From NCBI RefSeq assembly GCF_010731295.1, contig NZ_AP022579.1, positions 558,001 through 622,000 on the forward strand: a DNA stretch of 64,000 nucleotides, given 5' to 3'. The notes under the pieces were generated by a model. That model saw only the letters and a program-made list of their open reading frames with translations. It searched no databases and was not told the DNA's origin. The translations under genes were made by a program, and so were the position numbers. Origin of the DNA: Mycolicibacterium boenickei. Lineage in GTDB: Bacteria; Actinomycetota; Actinomycetes; Mycobacteriales; Mycobacteriaceae. Positions 1-9,511 of this stretch are shown piece by piece (within the stretch, counting starts at the first letter, position 1; the number at the start of each line of letters is the position of its first letter).

Positions 1-433
<433 letters not shown>

Positions 434-1624
434 TCAGACCATCGTGTCGGCCGGGGGCAGGCCGAACTCGTTGTTGCCGAAGATCAGGTAGGCGCGCTCG
501 GGATCGTTGGCGGCGTGCACCCGGCCGGCGTGCGCATCACGCCAGAACCGCTGCACCGGAGCGTCGTTGGACAGCGCGGTGGCACCCGAGGCCTCGAAGA
601 GACGGTCGATCGAGGCGATCGCGCGGCCGGTGGCACGCACCTGATCGCGACGGGCGCGGGCCCGCAGCTCGAACGGGATCTCCTCACCGGCGACCAGCAG
701 CGCGTACTCGTCGGCGACATTGCCCGACAGCTGGCGCCAGGCGGCGTCGATGTCGCTGGCCGCCTCGGCGATCCGGATCTTGGCGAACGGATCGTCCTTG
801 GCCTTCTCGCCGGCGAACGCCGCGCGGACACGCTTGCCCTGGTGCTCGACGTGGGCGTCGTAAGCGCCGTAGGCCATGCCCACGATCGGGGTCGAGATGG
901 TGGTGGGATGGATTGTGCCCCAAGGCATCTTGTAGACCGGGGCGGTGTTGGTCCGGTAGCCGCCTGCGGTGCCGTCGTTCATCGCCTTGTAGGACAGGAA
1001 GCGGTGCTTGGGCACGAACGCGTCCTTGACCACGACGGTGTTACTGCCGGTGCCGCGCAGGCCGACGACGTTCCACACGTCGTCGATCTTGTAGTCGCTG
1101 ATCGGGATCAGGAAGCTGCCGAAGTCGACCGGCCGGCCGTCCTTGATGACCGGGCCGCCGAGGAAGGCCCAGGTGGCGTGGTCGCAACCCGAGGACCAGT
1201 TCCAGGCGCCGTTGACGATGTAGCCGTCGCCGGCCTCGGTCACGGTGCCCGCACCCATCGGCGCGTAGGAGGAGGAGATCCGAACCGCGGTGTCCTCGCC
1301 CCAGACGTCTTCCTGGGCCTGCTGGTCGAACAGCGCCAGGTGCCAGTTGTGGACGCCGATGATGCCGGCCACCCAGCCGGTGGAACCGCAAGCGCTGGCC
1401 AACCGCCGGACCGCCTCGTAGAACACCGTCGGGTCGCACTGCAGACCGCCCCACTGCTCGGGTTGCAGAAGCTTGAAGAAACCGATGTCTTCCAGCGCCT
1501 TGACGTTCGCGTCCGGCAGCTTGCGCAGATCCTCGGTCTCCTGAGCGCGCTCACGCAGTGTCGGCAGCAGTTCATCGATGCCGGCCAGAACTGCCTGCAC
1601 GTCACGCTGTTCAATGGATGTCAC
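434..1624 (-). CDS. hsaA: 3-HSA hydroxylase oxygenase subunit HsaA
   Basis: Flavin-dependent monooxygenase oxygenase component (acyl-CoA dehydrogenase fold). It hydroxylates 3-HSA to the catechol 3,4-DHSA using reduced flavin from HsaB, in steroid ring degradation. The 396 residues match the family length and contain the typical N-terminal helix MTSIEQRDVQ and segments such as GGLQCDPTVFYEAVRRLAS and SGCDHATWAFLGG. The GTG start at 1624 was chosen because GGGAGG lies about 7 bases upstream; the open frame runs on upstream without family similarity. It heads the minus-strand hsa operon and faces kshB across a KstR-box-containing intergenic region, so cholesterol induction through KstR is expected. 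Confidence 0.95.
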   Translation of the reverse strand: MTSIEQRDVQAVLAGIDELLPTLRERAQETEDLRKLPDANVKALEDIGFFKLLQPEQWGGLQCDPTVFYEAVRRLASACGSTGWVAGIIGVHNWHLALFDQQAQEDVWGEDTAVRISSSYAPMGAGTVTEAGDGYIVNGAWNWSSGCDHATWAFLGGPVIKDGRPVDFGSFLIPISDYKIDDVWNVVGLRGTGSNTVVVKDAFVPKHRFLSYKAMNDGTAGGYRTNTAPVYKMPWGTIHPTTISTPIVGMAYGAYDAHVEHQGKRVRAAFAGEKAKDDPFAKIRIAEAASDIDAAWRQLSGNVADEYALLVAGEEIPFELRARARRDQVRATGRAIASIDRLFEASGATALSNDAPVQRFWRDAHAGRVHAANDPERAYLIFGNNEFGLPPADTMV

Positions 1625-1683
1625 GGAAATGCCTCCCAAGAATCGGACTGCGATGAGCGCGAGCTGACCGCCTAGACAGAGAT

Positions 1684-1697
1684 TAGAACACGTTACG
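1684..1697. promoter_or_regulatory. KstR-type operator (imperfect), hsaA side
   Basis: TAGAACACGTTACG matches the published KstR motif TnnAACnnGTTnnA at 7 of 8 fixed bases (last A is G). It lies 60 bases upstream of the hsaA start in the hsaA/kshB divergent region. Confidence 0.7.
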
Positions 1698-1752
1698 ATT
1701 TGTGTCGAGTAGCGGGTTGCAATGAGCGGCTGGACCTGGGCAAGTATGTTTT

Positions 1753-1766
1753 TGTAACCTGTTCTA
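1753..1766. promoter_or_regulatory. KstR operator, kshB side
   Basis: TGTAACCTGTTCTA is an exact match to TnnAACnnGTTnnA, 27 bases upstream of the kshB GTG. Together with the site at 1684 it can control both divergent units. Confidence 0.87.
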
Positions 1767-1792
1767 GTTATGAGTGAAGAGAGGGGCCAGCC

Positions 1793-2851
1793 GTGACTGA
1801 TGAGCCACTGGGCAGCCATGTGCTCGAACTGCAGGTGAGCGCGGTCATCGAGGAGACAGCCGACGCGCGGTCTCTGGTGTTCAGCGTTCCCGAAGGTTCG
1901 GACATCCCTGCCGACCGGTTGCGCTACGCCCCGGGCCAATTCCTGACCCTGCGGGTGCCGAGCGATCGCACCGGCTCGGTGGCCCGTTGCTACTCGCTGT
2001 CCAGCTCGCCGGTGACCGACGATCAGCTGACCGTCACGGTCAAGCGCACCGCCGACGGCTACGCGTCGAACTGGCTGTGCGACAACGCACACGCCGGGAT
2101 GCGCATGCACGTGCTGGCCCCGTCCGGGACGTTCGTGCCCAAGGATCTCGACACCGACTTCCTGCTGCTGGCCGCGGGCAGCGGCATCACGCCGATGATG
2201 GCGATCTGCAAGTCCGCGCTCGCCGAGGGCAGCGGCAACGTCGTCCTCGTCTACGCCAACCGCGACGAGAACTCCGTCATCTTCGGCGCCACCCTGCGCG
2301 AGCTGGCCGCCAAGTACCCCGACCGGTTCACCGTCGTGCACTGGCTGGAGACGGTGCAGGGGCTGCCCAGCCCCGCCGCGCTGGCCGGACTGGTCGCGCC
2401 CTACGCCTCCCGCGAGGCCTTCATCTGCGGGCCCGGACCGTTCATGGCCGCGGCCGAGCAGGCGCTGCAGCAGGCCGGTGCCGCCGACGAGCGCATCCAC
2501 ATCGAGGTGTTCAAGTCACTCGACTCGGACCCGTTCGCCGCCGTGGTGATCGAAGAAGATGACAGCGACCAGGGACCGGCCACCGCCGTCGTCACCCTCG
2601 ACGGCACCACCCACGAGGTCCGCTGGCCACGTTCGGCCACGCTGCTCGACGTGTTGCTGGACAAGGGCCTGGACGCACCGTTCTCCTGCCGCGAGGGCCA
2701 TTGCGGCGCATGCGCGGTGCTCAAGAAGTCCGGAGACGTCGAGATGAAGATCAACGACGTGCTCGAACCCTCCGACCTCGAGGAGGGCCTGATCCTGGGA
2801 TGCCAGGCCACGCCGGTCTCGGATTCGGTCGAAGTCACCTACGACGAGTAA
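1793..2851 (+). CDS. kshB: 3-ketosteroid 9-alpha-hydroxylase reductase KshB
   Basis: Reductase that passes electrons from NAD(P)H to the oxygenase KshA, which opens steroid ring B. Domain order in 352 aa: FAD-binding FNR-like domain (flavin motif RCYSLSSSP near residue 65), NAD-binding domain (GSGITPMMAIC near 130), and a C-terminal plant-type 2Fe-2S ferredoxin domain with CREGHCGAC plus a later C in GCQ (near 300-335). The GTG start follows GAGAGGGG by a few bases. Divergent from hsaA, with an exact KstR box immediately upstream; regulation by KstR is inferred from that box and known biology. Confidence 0.94.
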   Translation: MTDEPLGSHVLELQVSAVIEETADARSLVFSVPEGSDIPADRLRYAPGQFLTLRVPSDRTGSVARCYSLSSSPVTDDQLTVTVKRTADGYASNWLCDNAHAGMRMHVLAPSGTFVPKDLDTDFLLLAAGSGITPMMAICKSALAEGSGNVVLVYANRDENSVIFGATLRELAAKYPDRFTVVHWLETVQGLPSPAALAGLVAPYASREAFICGPGPFMAAAEQALQQAGAADERIHIEVFKSLDSDPFAAVVIEEDDSDQGPATAVVTLDGTTHEVRWPRSATLLDVLLDKGLDAPFSCREGHCGACAVLKKSGDVEMKINDVLEPSDLEEGLILGCQATPVSDSVEVTYDE

Positions 2852-2873
2852 CGAGCGGATACCTTTCTTGACG

Positions 2874-3449
2874 ATGACGATCAACAGGCTCTCCGCAGCG
2901 AGCGCGGCAGCAGTGCTGACCGCGGCGGCGCTGACGTTCCCCGCGTCGGCCCCTGCGGCCGCGAACTCGGCCGTCACCTCGATCCCCAGCCCACAGGGCG
3001 ACATCGAGATGCACGTCAGCGCGGACTGCGCGGGCACCCAGTGCACGTTCAACACCCAGGCCAACCTGCTGACACCGGACGGCCAGATCGGGTTCCCGGG
3101 CGACGCGTGGGCCCGTCAGACCATCACCCTGCGCAGCACGAACAAGGACACCTGGCAGGAGGCCTCCTACAGCGCCCCGGCCGGAATGCCCCGGGAGATC
3201 AAGGGCTCCAACCACGACAACGTGCTGTCGAAGCTGTACCGCTCGACGAACAAGGTCGAGATCTCGGCGACCTACTTCGGCGGCGGGCCCATCGAACGCT
3301 TCCGGATCGAGGGCGTGTCGACCCCGACCGAGTGGCGGACCGGTCAGCCGAACACCAAGGACCAGTTCATCATCTGCTCAGTCATCCAGGTGGTGTTCGG
3401 TGGCGTCAACCTGACCACTCCGACCGCCTGCACCCAGACGGGGTTCTGA
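2874..3449 (+). CDS. Secreted protein of unknown function (Rv3572-like position)
   Basis: 191-residue protein with an N-terminal signal peptide (INRLSAASAAAVLTAAALTF then ASAPAAA), predicted to be exported. The mature part contains four Cys, suggesting disulfides, and no domain I recognise. It starts 22 bases after kshB on the same strand, so it is probably in the kshB transcript; in M. tuberculosis the gene after kshB is likewise a small hypothetical. A TTG at 2868 is an alternative start two codons upstream. Its last 72 bases overlap the convergent SRPBCC gene. Confidence 0.72.
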   Translation: MTINRLSAASAAAVLTAAALTFPASAPAAANSAVTSIPSPQGDIEMHVSADCAGTQCTFNTQANLLTPDGQIGFPGDAWARQTITLRSTNKDTWQEASYSAPAGMPREIKGSNHDNVLSKLYRSTNKVEISATYFGGGPIERFRIEGVSTPTEWRTGQPNTKDQFIICSVIQVVFGGVNLTTPTACTQTGF

Positions 3450-3893
3450 CATGTGGCGGTCCACGAGCCTGCGCCACCGGCGGTGCCGGTACGCGTAGAT
3501 CCCGCGGGCCAGCAACACCACAGCGGAAGTGAGTCGGCCGGCATCGATCTCGACGGTGTCGCTGTACCGGCACGAGTGATCGGTGACCGGTTCCACGTGC
3601 AGCATGTGATCCCACGATCGCAGCACTCCGCCGTACTCATGGGTGCGGATCGTGCGAGCACTGTCGTCGACATCGAGCACCTCGATGGTGTGCCGGTAGG
3701 CCGGGATCACGTGGAAGGCGAACAGCCAACCCGTGCCCCGGTCCCCGGCCTGGAACGGCTCGGTACGGCCGGACAGGGCCGGCACGCCGAACAGTCCGCG
3801 GCAGACGTAGAGAAACGTCGGCACCTGCTGCATGGCCTGCCACATTCGTTCGGTATCGGCGGGCAGAATCGTCTCAACGTGGATGCGCTGCAT
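3378..3893 (-). CDS. SRPBCC (START/Bet v1-like) family protein
   Basis: 171 residues beginning MQRIHVETILPADTERMWQA, the opening strand and helix pattern of SRPBCC ligand-binding or polyketide-cyclase-like proteins; the HEYGGVLRSWDHMLHVEP stretch fits the central sheet. Ligand unknown. It is divergent from a TetR-family gene 60 bases away, suggesting local control by that regulator. The C-terminal 24 or so residues are encoded antisense to the end of the preceding secreted-protein gene and look non-conserved, so the frame may have lengthened after losing an earlier stop. Confidence 0.68.
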   Translation of the reverse strand: MQRIHVETILPADTERMWQAMQQVPTFLYVCRGLFGVPALSGRTEPFQAGDRGTGWLFAFHVIPAYRHTIEVLDVDDSARTIRTHEYGGVLRSWDHMLHVEPVTDHSCRYSDTVEIDAGRLTSAVVLLARGIYAYRHRRWRRLVDRHMSEPRLGAGGRSGQVDATEHHLDD

Positions 3894-3953
3894 GTCACCA
3901 ATTTTCGTGAGCCTCGCATCGGCTGACTACTCGCTTTTCGTGCGGAGGTGAGG

Positions 3954-4568
3954 ATGACCCCGACCGACCGGTTCCGGGCACGTAAGCAGCCCAGACAACA
4001 GCGCTCCGTCGAGACCCGGCAGGCCATCCTCGACGCCGCGGCTCGCGTTTTCGCCGAATACGGGTATGCCGCAGGGACCACCAACCGCATCGCGGCAGCG
4101 GCGGAGCTGTCGATCGGCTCGCTGTATCAGTACTTCCCGAACAAAGACGCGATCCTGTCGGCGCTCACCGACGCACATGTCGACGCCGGTACCGCGCTGC
4201 TGCGCGAGCGCGCTTCCGCAGGTCTGCCCGAGACACTCGAAGACCTGCTCCGGCTGTTCGTCCGGGCGACCATCGACAACCACCGCGACGACACCCGCCT
4301 GCACCGGGTGCTGTTCGAAGAAGCACCGCGATCACCCGGCTTGCTGGACCGGTTGCATCACGCCGAAGCGGACGCGGTGAGCGCGGCAAAAGCCTTGCTG
4401 GACAGCCATTCCGACGTGACGGTTGCCGACACCGCATTCGCGGCGCGCATGGTGGTCGCGACCGTCGAATCCCTGACCCACCGGTTGCTGGCGTGCGACC
4501 AGCCCGCCGATGCCGACCAGCTCGAGGACGGCATCGTGACGATGCTGGCGGGGTACCTGCGGGGTTAG
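3954..4568 (+). CDS. TetR-family transcriptional regulator
   Basis: 204-residue one-component repressor. The N-terminal helix-turn-helix is clear: [17 protein letters not shown], then [18 protein letters not shown]. The C-terminal ligand-binding domain is generic. ATG 3954 was chosen over GTG 3948 because GGAGG at 3944-3948 is spaced correctly only for the ATG. It is divergent from the SRPBCC gene and its TAG stop shares bases with the fadE34 TAA on the opposite strand (GTTAG at 4564-4568). Likely target: the divergent SRPBCC gene (inference). Confidence 0.85.
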   Translation: MTPTDRFRARKQPRQQRSVETRQAILDAAARVFAEYGYAAGTTNRIAAAAELSIGSLYQYFPNKDAILSALTDAHVDAGTALLRERASAGLPETLEDLLRLFVRATIDNHRDDTRLHRVLFEEAPRSPGLLDRLHHAEADAVSAAKALLDSHSDVTVADTAFAARMVVATVESLTHRLLACDQPADADQLEDGIVTMLAGYLRG

Positions 4569-6694
4569 CGCGGCAGGCCGAGCAGGCGCTCGCCGGCGAC
4601 GGTCAGCAGGATCTGCTCCGTCCCACCGGCGATCGTCAGGCAGCGGGTGTTGAGGAAGTCGTGCACCTCCCGGTTGCGCACCACACCACCGCCGTCGGAC
4701 AGTTCGAGCCGGAACTCCGCCAGCGTCTGGCGGTAGCGCACCCCGATCAGCTTGCGGGCGCTGGCCTGCGCACCGGTGTCCTGACCGCTGACCGCCAGCT
4801 GGGCGATCCGCTGATCCAGCAGTGAGCCCACCTGGGCCGTCAGGATCAGCCCGCCGAGGCGATCCAGATCGGCCGGGTCGACATCCGGCTTCGCGCCGAG
4901 GGTGCGCAGCAGCTCCTCCATCGGGTTGCCCAGCGCCGTACCGCCTGCCATCGCCACGCGCTCGTTGGCCAGCGTGGTGCGGGCCAGCCGCCATCCGTCA
5001 TTGACGGTGCCGACCACCATCTCGTCGGGCACGAAGACGTCGTCGAAGAACACCTCGTTGAACAGTTCGTCACCGGTGATCTCGCGCAGCGGGCGGATCA
5101 CGATGCCCGGCGTCTTCATGTCGATCAGGAAGTAGGTGATCCCCTTGTGCTTCGGAGCGTCGGCGTCGGTACGCGCCAGGCACACCCCCCAGTGCGCCTT
5201 CTGCGCCGCAGAGGTCCACACCTTCTGCCCGGTCAGCTTCCAACCCGGCTCACCGTTCGGGCCTTCTGCGCGAACAGCTTTCATGCGCAGCGCGGCCAGG
5301 TCCGAGCCGGCACCCGGCTCCGAGAACAGCTGGCACCAGGCCAGATCACCGCGCAGCGTGGCCGGCACGAACTGGTCGATCTGCTCCGGGCTGCCGTGCT
5401 CCAGGATGGTCGGCACCGCCCACCAGCCGATCACCAGATCCGGGCGTTCCACCTCGGCCGCGGCCAGCTCCTGATCGATCAGCAGCTGTTCGGCCGGAGA
5501 TGCGTTGCGGCCGTACGGACGTGGCCAGTGCGGGGCCAGCAGACCGGACTCGGCCAGCGCCACCTGCCGCTTCTCCACCGGCAACGCGGCCACCTCGGCG
5601 ACCGCGGCACTGATCTCCGGACGCAGCCCGGCCACCGACTCGAGGTCGATACGCAATTCACGACGCACGCCCTGCTGGGTCAGCGCCGAGACGCGACGGA
5701 TCCACCGGCGCCGGCCACCGAGCGCATGCGAAATCCCGTATGCGCGACGCAAGTACAGATGTGCCTCGTGCTCCCACGTGATGCCGATACCACCGAGCAC
5801 CTGGATGCAGTCCTTGGCGTTGTCCTCGGCCGCATCCACGCCCGCGGCGGCCGCCACCGCGGCGGCGATCGACAGCTGGGAGTCATCGGATTCCGAGACC
5901 GCGCGCGCCGCATCGGCCGCCGACACCGAGATCTGCTCGGAGCGCAGCAGCATCTCGGCACACATGTGCTTGACGGCCTGGAAGCTGCCGATCGGCTTGC
6001 CGAACTGCTCACGCACCTTGGCGTATTCGGTGGCGGTCTGCAGGGTCCAGCGCGCCAGGCCGGCGGCCTCGGCGGCCAGCACGGCGCCAGTGATGTCCTC
6101 GAACCGCTGCCTCGACACGTCGAGCACCTGAGCCGGCGCCGAATCGAACACGACCCGGGCCAGCGGCAGCGAGAAGTCGGTGGCGGTGAGCAGTTCGATG
6201 CTCACCCCGGCGGCACCCGCGTCGACCAGAATCACGCGGTCCCCGGCGGGCAGCAACAGCACGCCCGCGGCGTCCGCGCCCAGGACATACTCGGCGGTGC
6301 CCGAGACCTTCTCACCGTCGAGCGTCAGGTCGGCATCCAGCGCCGCACCAGCGGTCCGCTCGCCGGAGACCAGAGCCTCCAGCACAGCCTCATCGGTCAC
6401 GATCAGGGTGGCCAGCGCCGTGGTGGCCACCGGACCGGGCACCAGCGCCGCGGCGGCCTCGTCGACCATCGCGCACAGATCCTCGACCGTGCCGCCGGCG
6501 CCACCCTGCTCCTCGGGGACCGCGACGCTGAAGATCCCTAGTTCAGCGAGACCCTGAAACGGTGCGCGCCAGGCGTCGGCATCAGTTTCACCGGCTCGGA
6601 CCGCCGCAGCGGTGTCGTTGGCACCAGCCCAGCTCCTTACCAGGTCACGGGCGGCAAACTGCTCGTCAGTGATGGTCGCAGACGCGCCGGACAT
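4565..6694 (-). CDS. fadE34: Acyl-CoA dehydrogenase FadE34 (ChsE3-type, fused double ACAD)
   Basis: 709-residue protein with two tandem acyl-CoA dehydrogenase domains (roughly 5-340 and 365-709), the architecture of FadE34. FadE34/ChsE3 oxidises the C24 steroid side-chain CoA thioester in cholesterol beta-oxidation. Diagnostic segments: [17 protein letters not shown] and [18 protein letters not shown] in the first half, [15 protein letters not shown] and the C-terminal [20 protein letters not shown] in the second. ATG 6694 is preceded by AGGAGGT. A perfect KstR palindrome lies 45 bases upstream, shared with divergent kstR. Confidence 0.93.
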   Translation of the reverse strand: MSGASATITDEQFAARDLVRSWAGANDTAAAVRAGETDADAWRAPFQGLAELGIFSVAVPEEQGGAGGTVEDLCAMVDEAAAALVPGPVATTALATLIVTDEAVLEALVSGERTAGAALDADLTLDGEKVSGTAEYVLGADAAGVLLLPAGDRVILVDAGAAGVSIELLTATDFSLPLARVVFDSAPAQVLDVSRQRFEDITGAVLAAEAAGLARWTLQTATEYAKVREQFGKPIGSFQAVKHMCAEMLLRSEQISVSAADAARAVSESDDSQLSIAAAVAAAAGVDAAEDNAKDCIQVLGGIGITWEHEAHLYLRRAYGISHALGGRRRWIRRVSALTQQGVRRELRIDLESVAGLRPEISAAVAEVAALPVEKRQVALAESGLLAPHWPRPYGRNASPAEQLLIDQELAAAEVERPDLVIGWWAVPTILEHGSPEQIDQFVPATLRGDLAWCQLFSEPGAGSDLAALRMKAVRAEGPNGEPGWKLTGQKVWTSAAQKAHWGVCLARTDADAPKHKGITYFLIDMKTPGIVIRPLREITGDELFNEVFFDDVFVPDEMVVGTVNDGWRLARTTLANERVAMAGGTALGNPMEELLRTLGAKPDVDPADLDRLGGLILTAQVGSLLDQRIAQLAVSGQDTGAQASARKLIGVRYRQTLAEFRLELSDGGGVVRNREVHDFLNTRCLTIAGGTEQILLTVAGERLLGLPR

Positions 6695-6738
6695 GGTGGA
6701 CCTCCTAGCCCCTAACGCGAGAAGTCCGTGCTTCCCAC

Positions 6739-6752
6739 TAGAACGTGTTCTA
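6739..6752. promoter_or_regulatory. KstR operator between fadE34 and kstR
   Basis: TAGAACGTGTTCTA is a perfect palindrome and an exact match to TnnAACnnGTTnnA. It lies 45 bases from the fadE34 start and 144 bases from the upstream kstR start, consistent with KstR controlling fadE34 and itself. Confidence 0.92.
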
Positions 6753-6895
6753 ATGGTGACAGTGTTCGACCGTCAAGTCGACCCGCATCACAGCAGGACA
6801 CGTCCGTGTGTTTACCGGCGCGGAGGTGCGTAGAAGGAGTTCGCCGTGCGTATCGTTTTCCATGAGGTACGCGCCGAGAGGGGGCCACATACCGC

Positions 6896-7573
6896 ATGTC
6901 CAGCGCACCACAGCAGACAGGCAGCGAATCGTCCGGGTCGGACACCCGACCGCGTGAGGTCCTGAACGTGGCCGTACTCGCCGAATCCGAACTCGGCTCA
7001 GAAGCACAGCGGGAGCGCCGCAAGCGCATCCTCGACGCCACCCTGGCCATCGCCTCCAAGGGCGGCTACGAGGCCGTCCAGATGCGGGCCGTGGCCGAAC
7101 GCGCCGATGTCGCCGTCGGCACGCTCTACCGCTACTTCCCCTCCAAGGTCCACCTGCTGGTGTCCGCACTCGGCCGCGAGTTCGAGCGCATCGACGCCAA
7201 GACCGACCGGGCCGCCCTCTCCGGCGGTACCCCCTACCAGCGGCTGAGCTTCATGGTGGGCAAGCTGAACCGGGCCATGCAGCGCAACCCGCTGCTCACC
7301 GAGGCCATGACGCGGGCGTTCGTCTTCGCCGACGCATCCGCCGCGGGCGAGGTCGACCACGTCGGCAAGCTGATGGACTCGATGTTCGCCCGGGCCATGA
7401 GCGACGGCGAACCGACCGAGGACCAGTACCACATCGCCCGGGTCATCTCGGATGTGTGGCTGTCGAACCTGCTGGCCTGGCTGACCCGGCGGGCCTCGGC
7501 CACCGACGTCAGCAAGCGACTGGACCTGGCCGTGCGGCTGCTCATCGGCGCCGAGGACAAACCTAAGATCTAG
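6896..7573 (+). CDS. kstR: Cholesterol regulon repressor KstR (TetR family)
   Basis: TetR-family repressor of the cholesterol regulon, released by steroid CoA thioesters. The HTH segments KRILDATLAIASKGGYEAVQ and DVAVGTLYRYFPSKVHLL are near-identical to M. tuberculosis KstR as I recall it, and the C-terminus (DVWLSNLLAWLTRRASATDV) matches too. The ATG at 6896 gives 225 aa; a GTG at 6968 (MAVLAESELGSEAQRERRKR) would give 201 aa, close to the 199-aa M. tuberculosis form, so the start is uncertain. Divergent from fadE34 with a shared KstR box, implying autoregulation. Confidence 0.95.
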   Translation: MSSAPQQTGSESSGSDTRPREVLNVAVLAESELGSEAQRERRKRILDATLAIASKGGYEAVQMRAVAERADVAVGTLYRYFPSKVHLLVSALGREFERIDAKTDRAALSGGTPYQRLSFMVGKLNRAMQRNPLLTEAMTRAFVFADASAAGEVDHVGKLMDSMFARAMSDGEPTEDQYHIARVISDVWLSNLLAWLTRRASATDVSKRLDLAVRLLIGAEDKPKI

Positions 7574-7576
7574 CGG

Positions 7577-8320
7577 GTGAGCCTTCCCGTCGATCTCCAG
7601 GACGCACTGAACCGGGCCGCGCAGGCCCCACGCCTGCTCATAACCTCCGATTTCGACGGCACCCTGGCCCCGATCGTCAACAACCCGGCCGACGCGCGCC
7701 CGCTGCGCGAAGGTGCGGAGGCGCTGGTGGCGCTGGCTCAACGTCCGGACACCTCGACCGCCCTGATCTCCGGCCGCGCGCTGGAGGTACTGCGGGACCT
7801 GTCCGGCATGCCCGCGGCCGTGCACATGGTCGGCAGCCACGGCGCCGAGTTCGACTCCGGCTTCGCCCACCCCATCGATCGCGCCCTGCTCGACCGGATC
7901 GCGGCAGAACTGACCACGATCGCCGCGGCCCGGCCCGGGGTGACCGTCGAAGTCAAACCCGCGAGCGTGGCCCTGCACGTGCGCAACGCCGAACCTGCCG
8001 ACGCCGAAGCCGCGTCCGCGCAGGCACTTCAGTCCGCCCGAGCCTGGGATGCGCAGCTGACCAAGGGCAAAGCCGTGCTCGAGTTCGCGGTGATCACCAC
8101 CGACAAAGGTGAGGCGATCGACATCCTGCGCGACAAGCACCGGGCGTCGGCAGTGATCTACTTCGGCGACGACGTCACCGACGAGAAGGCGTTCCGCCGA
8201 CTGCGCGACGGCGATGTCGGCGTCAAGGTGGGGCCCGGCGAGACGCTCGCCGGATATCGGGTCGACGAGCCCGAAGACGTTGTGGCAGCGCTGAAGTACC
8301 TGTTGGACGCGCGCCGCTGA
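7577..8320 (+). CDS. otsB: Trehalose-6-phosphate phosphatase OtsB
   Basis: HAD-superfamily phosphatase producing trehalose from trehalose-6-phosphate. Motif I is SDFDGTLAPI (nucleophile Asp, residues 24-28), motif II SGR, and motif IV GDDVTDEKAF near 200; 247 aa covers the catalytic HAD core plus cap and lacks the long N-terminal extension of mycobacterial OtsB2. GTG start 3 bases after the kstR stop, so it probably shares kstR's transcript. From memory otsB2 of M. tuberculosis is not next to kstR, so this placement is notable. A long hairpin follows the stop. Confidence 0.9.
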   Translation: MSLPVDLQDALNRAAQAPRLLITSDFDGTLAPIVNNPADARPLREGAEALVALAQRPDTSTALISGRALEVLRDLSGMPAAVHMVGSHGAEFDSGFAHPIDRALLDRIAAELTTIAAARPGVTVEVKPASVALHVRNAEPADAEAASAQALQSARAWDAQLTKGKAVLEFAVITTDKGEAIDILRDKHRASAVIYFGDDVTDEKAFRRLRDGDVGVKVGPGETLAGYRVDEPEDVVAALKYLLDARR

Positions 8321-8383
8321 CGCCGAAACGGTATTCCAGCAGAAGAAATGCGAGTAACGGCCTGCCGGAATACCGTTTCGGCG
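8321..8383. terminator. Long inverted repeat between convergent otsB and lacI-type gene
   Basis: CGCCGAAACGGTATTCC (8321-8337) and its exact reverse complement (8367-8383), 17 bp with a 29-base interval; the stem extends inwards by GCAG pairs after one mismatch. Position between two converging genes suggests a bidirectional terminator without a U-tract. Confidence 0.65.
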
Positions 8384-8399
8384 GAATGGGTGAGAGGAG

Positions 8400-9500
8400 C
8401 TAGGCCGGCGGGCCCGACGTCCGGCCGCGCACCACCTCGGTATCGAGTACCTCGATGACGGGCAGCCCGTCCCGCGGCGGATTGTGCAGCAACTCGCCCG
8501 CCCGCCGCCCCTTGGCCACGCTCGACTGCACCACCGTGGACAGGCCGCGGCGCAATGCTTCCGGCACCCCGTCGAAACCGGTCACCGTCATCTCCCCCGG
8601 CACGTAGATGCCGCGCGAACGCAGATAATCCATGGCCGACAAGGCCAGCACGTCGGCGGTGCACATCAGCGCAGTGATGCGGGGATTGGCTTCCAGCGCC
8701 ACCTCGGCAGCCGCACCACCGGAGGTCGGCAGGTGGTCGTAGCTCTCCACCACCGTCAGCGTGTCCGGCGCCAGGCCGGCAGCCGTCATCGCGTCGTACA
8801 CCCCGTGGATCCGTTCCCGCTGCACGTGGAAATGCGGAGACAACACCCGATCCGGGTCTGCCAGTGCGGGTTTCGTGCCGTCATGCGGCCAGTCCCGGCC
8901 CAGCCGCATGGTCAGCAGGCCGATGTCGCGATGGCCCAGCTCGAGCACATGCTCGGCCAGCCGACGCATCCCGCCGCGATCATCGATGCTGACCCGCGAC
9001 ACCCCAGGCACGTCTTTCGGCTGATCCACCACCACGACCGGCAGGTGACGCTGACGCACCACCGGCAGATACGGATCGTCGTCCGAGGCCGAATACACCA
9101 CGAATCCGTCGACACCCGCCGCGAGCACCGCCGCCGAACCGTCCTCGAAACTGCGGTTGGGCCCGATCGCCACCAGCAACAGCCCCTGCCCCACCGCCTC
9201 GCAGGATTCGGCAAGTCCGGCAACGAAATCCAATGCTGCTGGATCACTGAACGAGTAGTTGAGCGGCTCGGTGATGATCAACCCGACGGCGCCGGCCTTA
9301 CGGGTGCGCAGGGAACGTGCCACCGGATCCGGTCCGGCATAGCCCAACCGCTTGGCCGCATCGAAGATCCGGTCGCGAAGCTCCGCGGACAACTGATCGG
9401 GACGGTTGTAGGCGTTGGAGATCGTGGTCCGAGAGACCTTCAGTTCGGCCGCCAACGAAGCCAGGGTGGCCCGCCGGGGCGGGTGGGGACTCCTTGGCAT
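8400..9500 (-). CDS. LacI-family transcriptional regulator (Rv3575c-like)
   Basis: 366 residues: N-terminal LacI HTH (ATLASLAAELKVSRTTISNA, residues 11-30, then RPDQLSAELRDRIFDAAKRL hinge-helix region) followed by a periplasmic-binding-protein-like effector domain (GAVGLIITEPL, GFDGVPEALRRGLSTVVQS). Effector unknown. A LacI gene is also near kstR in M. tuberculosis (Rv3575c). ATG 9500; upstream is the end of znuB on the same strand with 11 bases between, so it may be read through from the znu operon. Confidence 0.9.
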   Translation of the reverse strand: MPRSPHPPRRATLASLAAELKVSRTTISNAYNRPDQLSAELRDRIFDAAKRLGYAGPDPVARSLRTRKAGAVGLIITEPLNYSFSDPAALDFVAGLAESCEAVGQGLLLVAIGPNRSFEDGSAAVLAAGVDGFVVYSASDDDPYLPVVRQRHLPVVVVDQPKDVPGVSRVSIDDRGGMRRLAEHVLELGHRDIGLLTMRLGRDWPHDGTKPALADPDRVLSPHFHVQRERIHGVYDAMTAAGLAPDTLTVVESYDHLPTSGGAAAEVALEANPRITALMCTADVLALSAMDYLRSRGIYVPGEMTVTGFDGVPEALRRGLSTVVQSSVAKGRRAGELLHNPPRDGLPVIEVLDTEVVRGRTSGPPA

Positions 9501-9511
9501 GCTTTCCGAGG

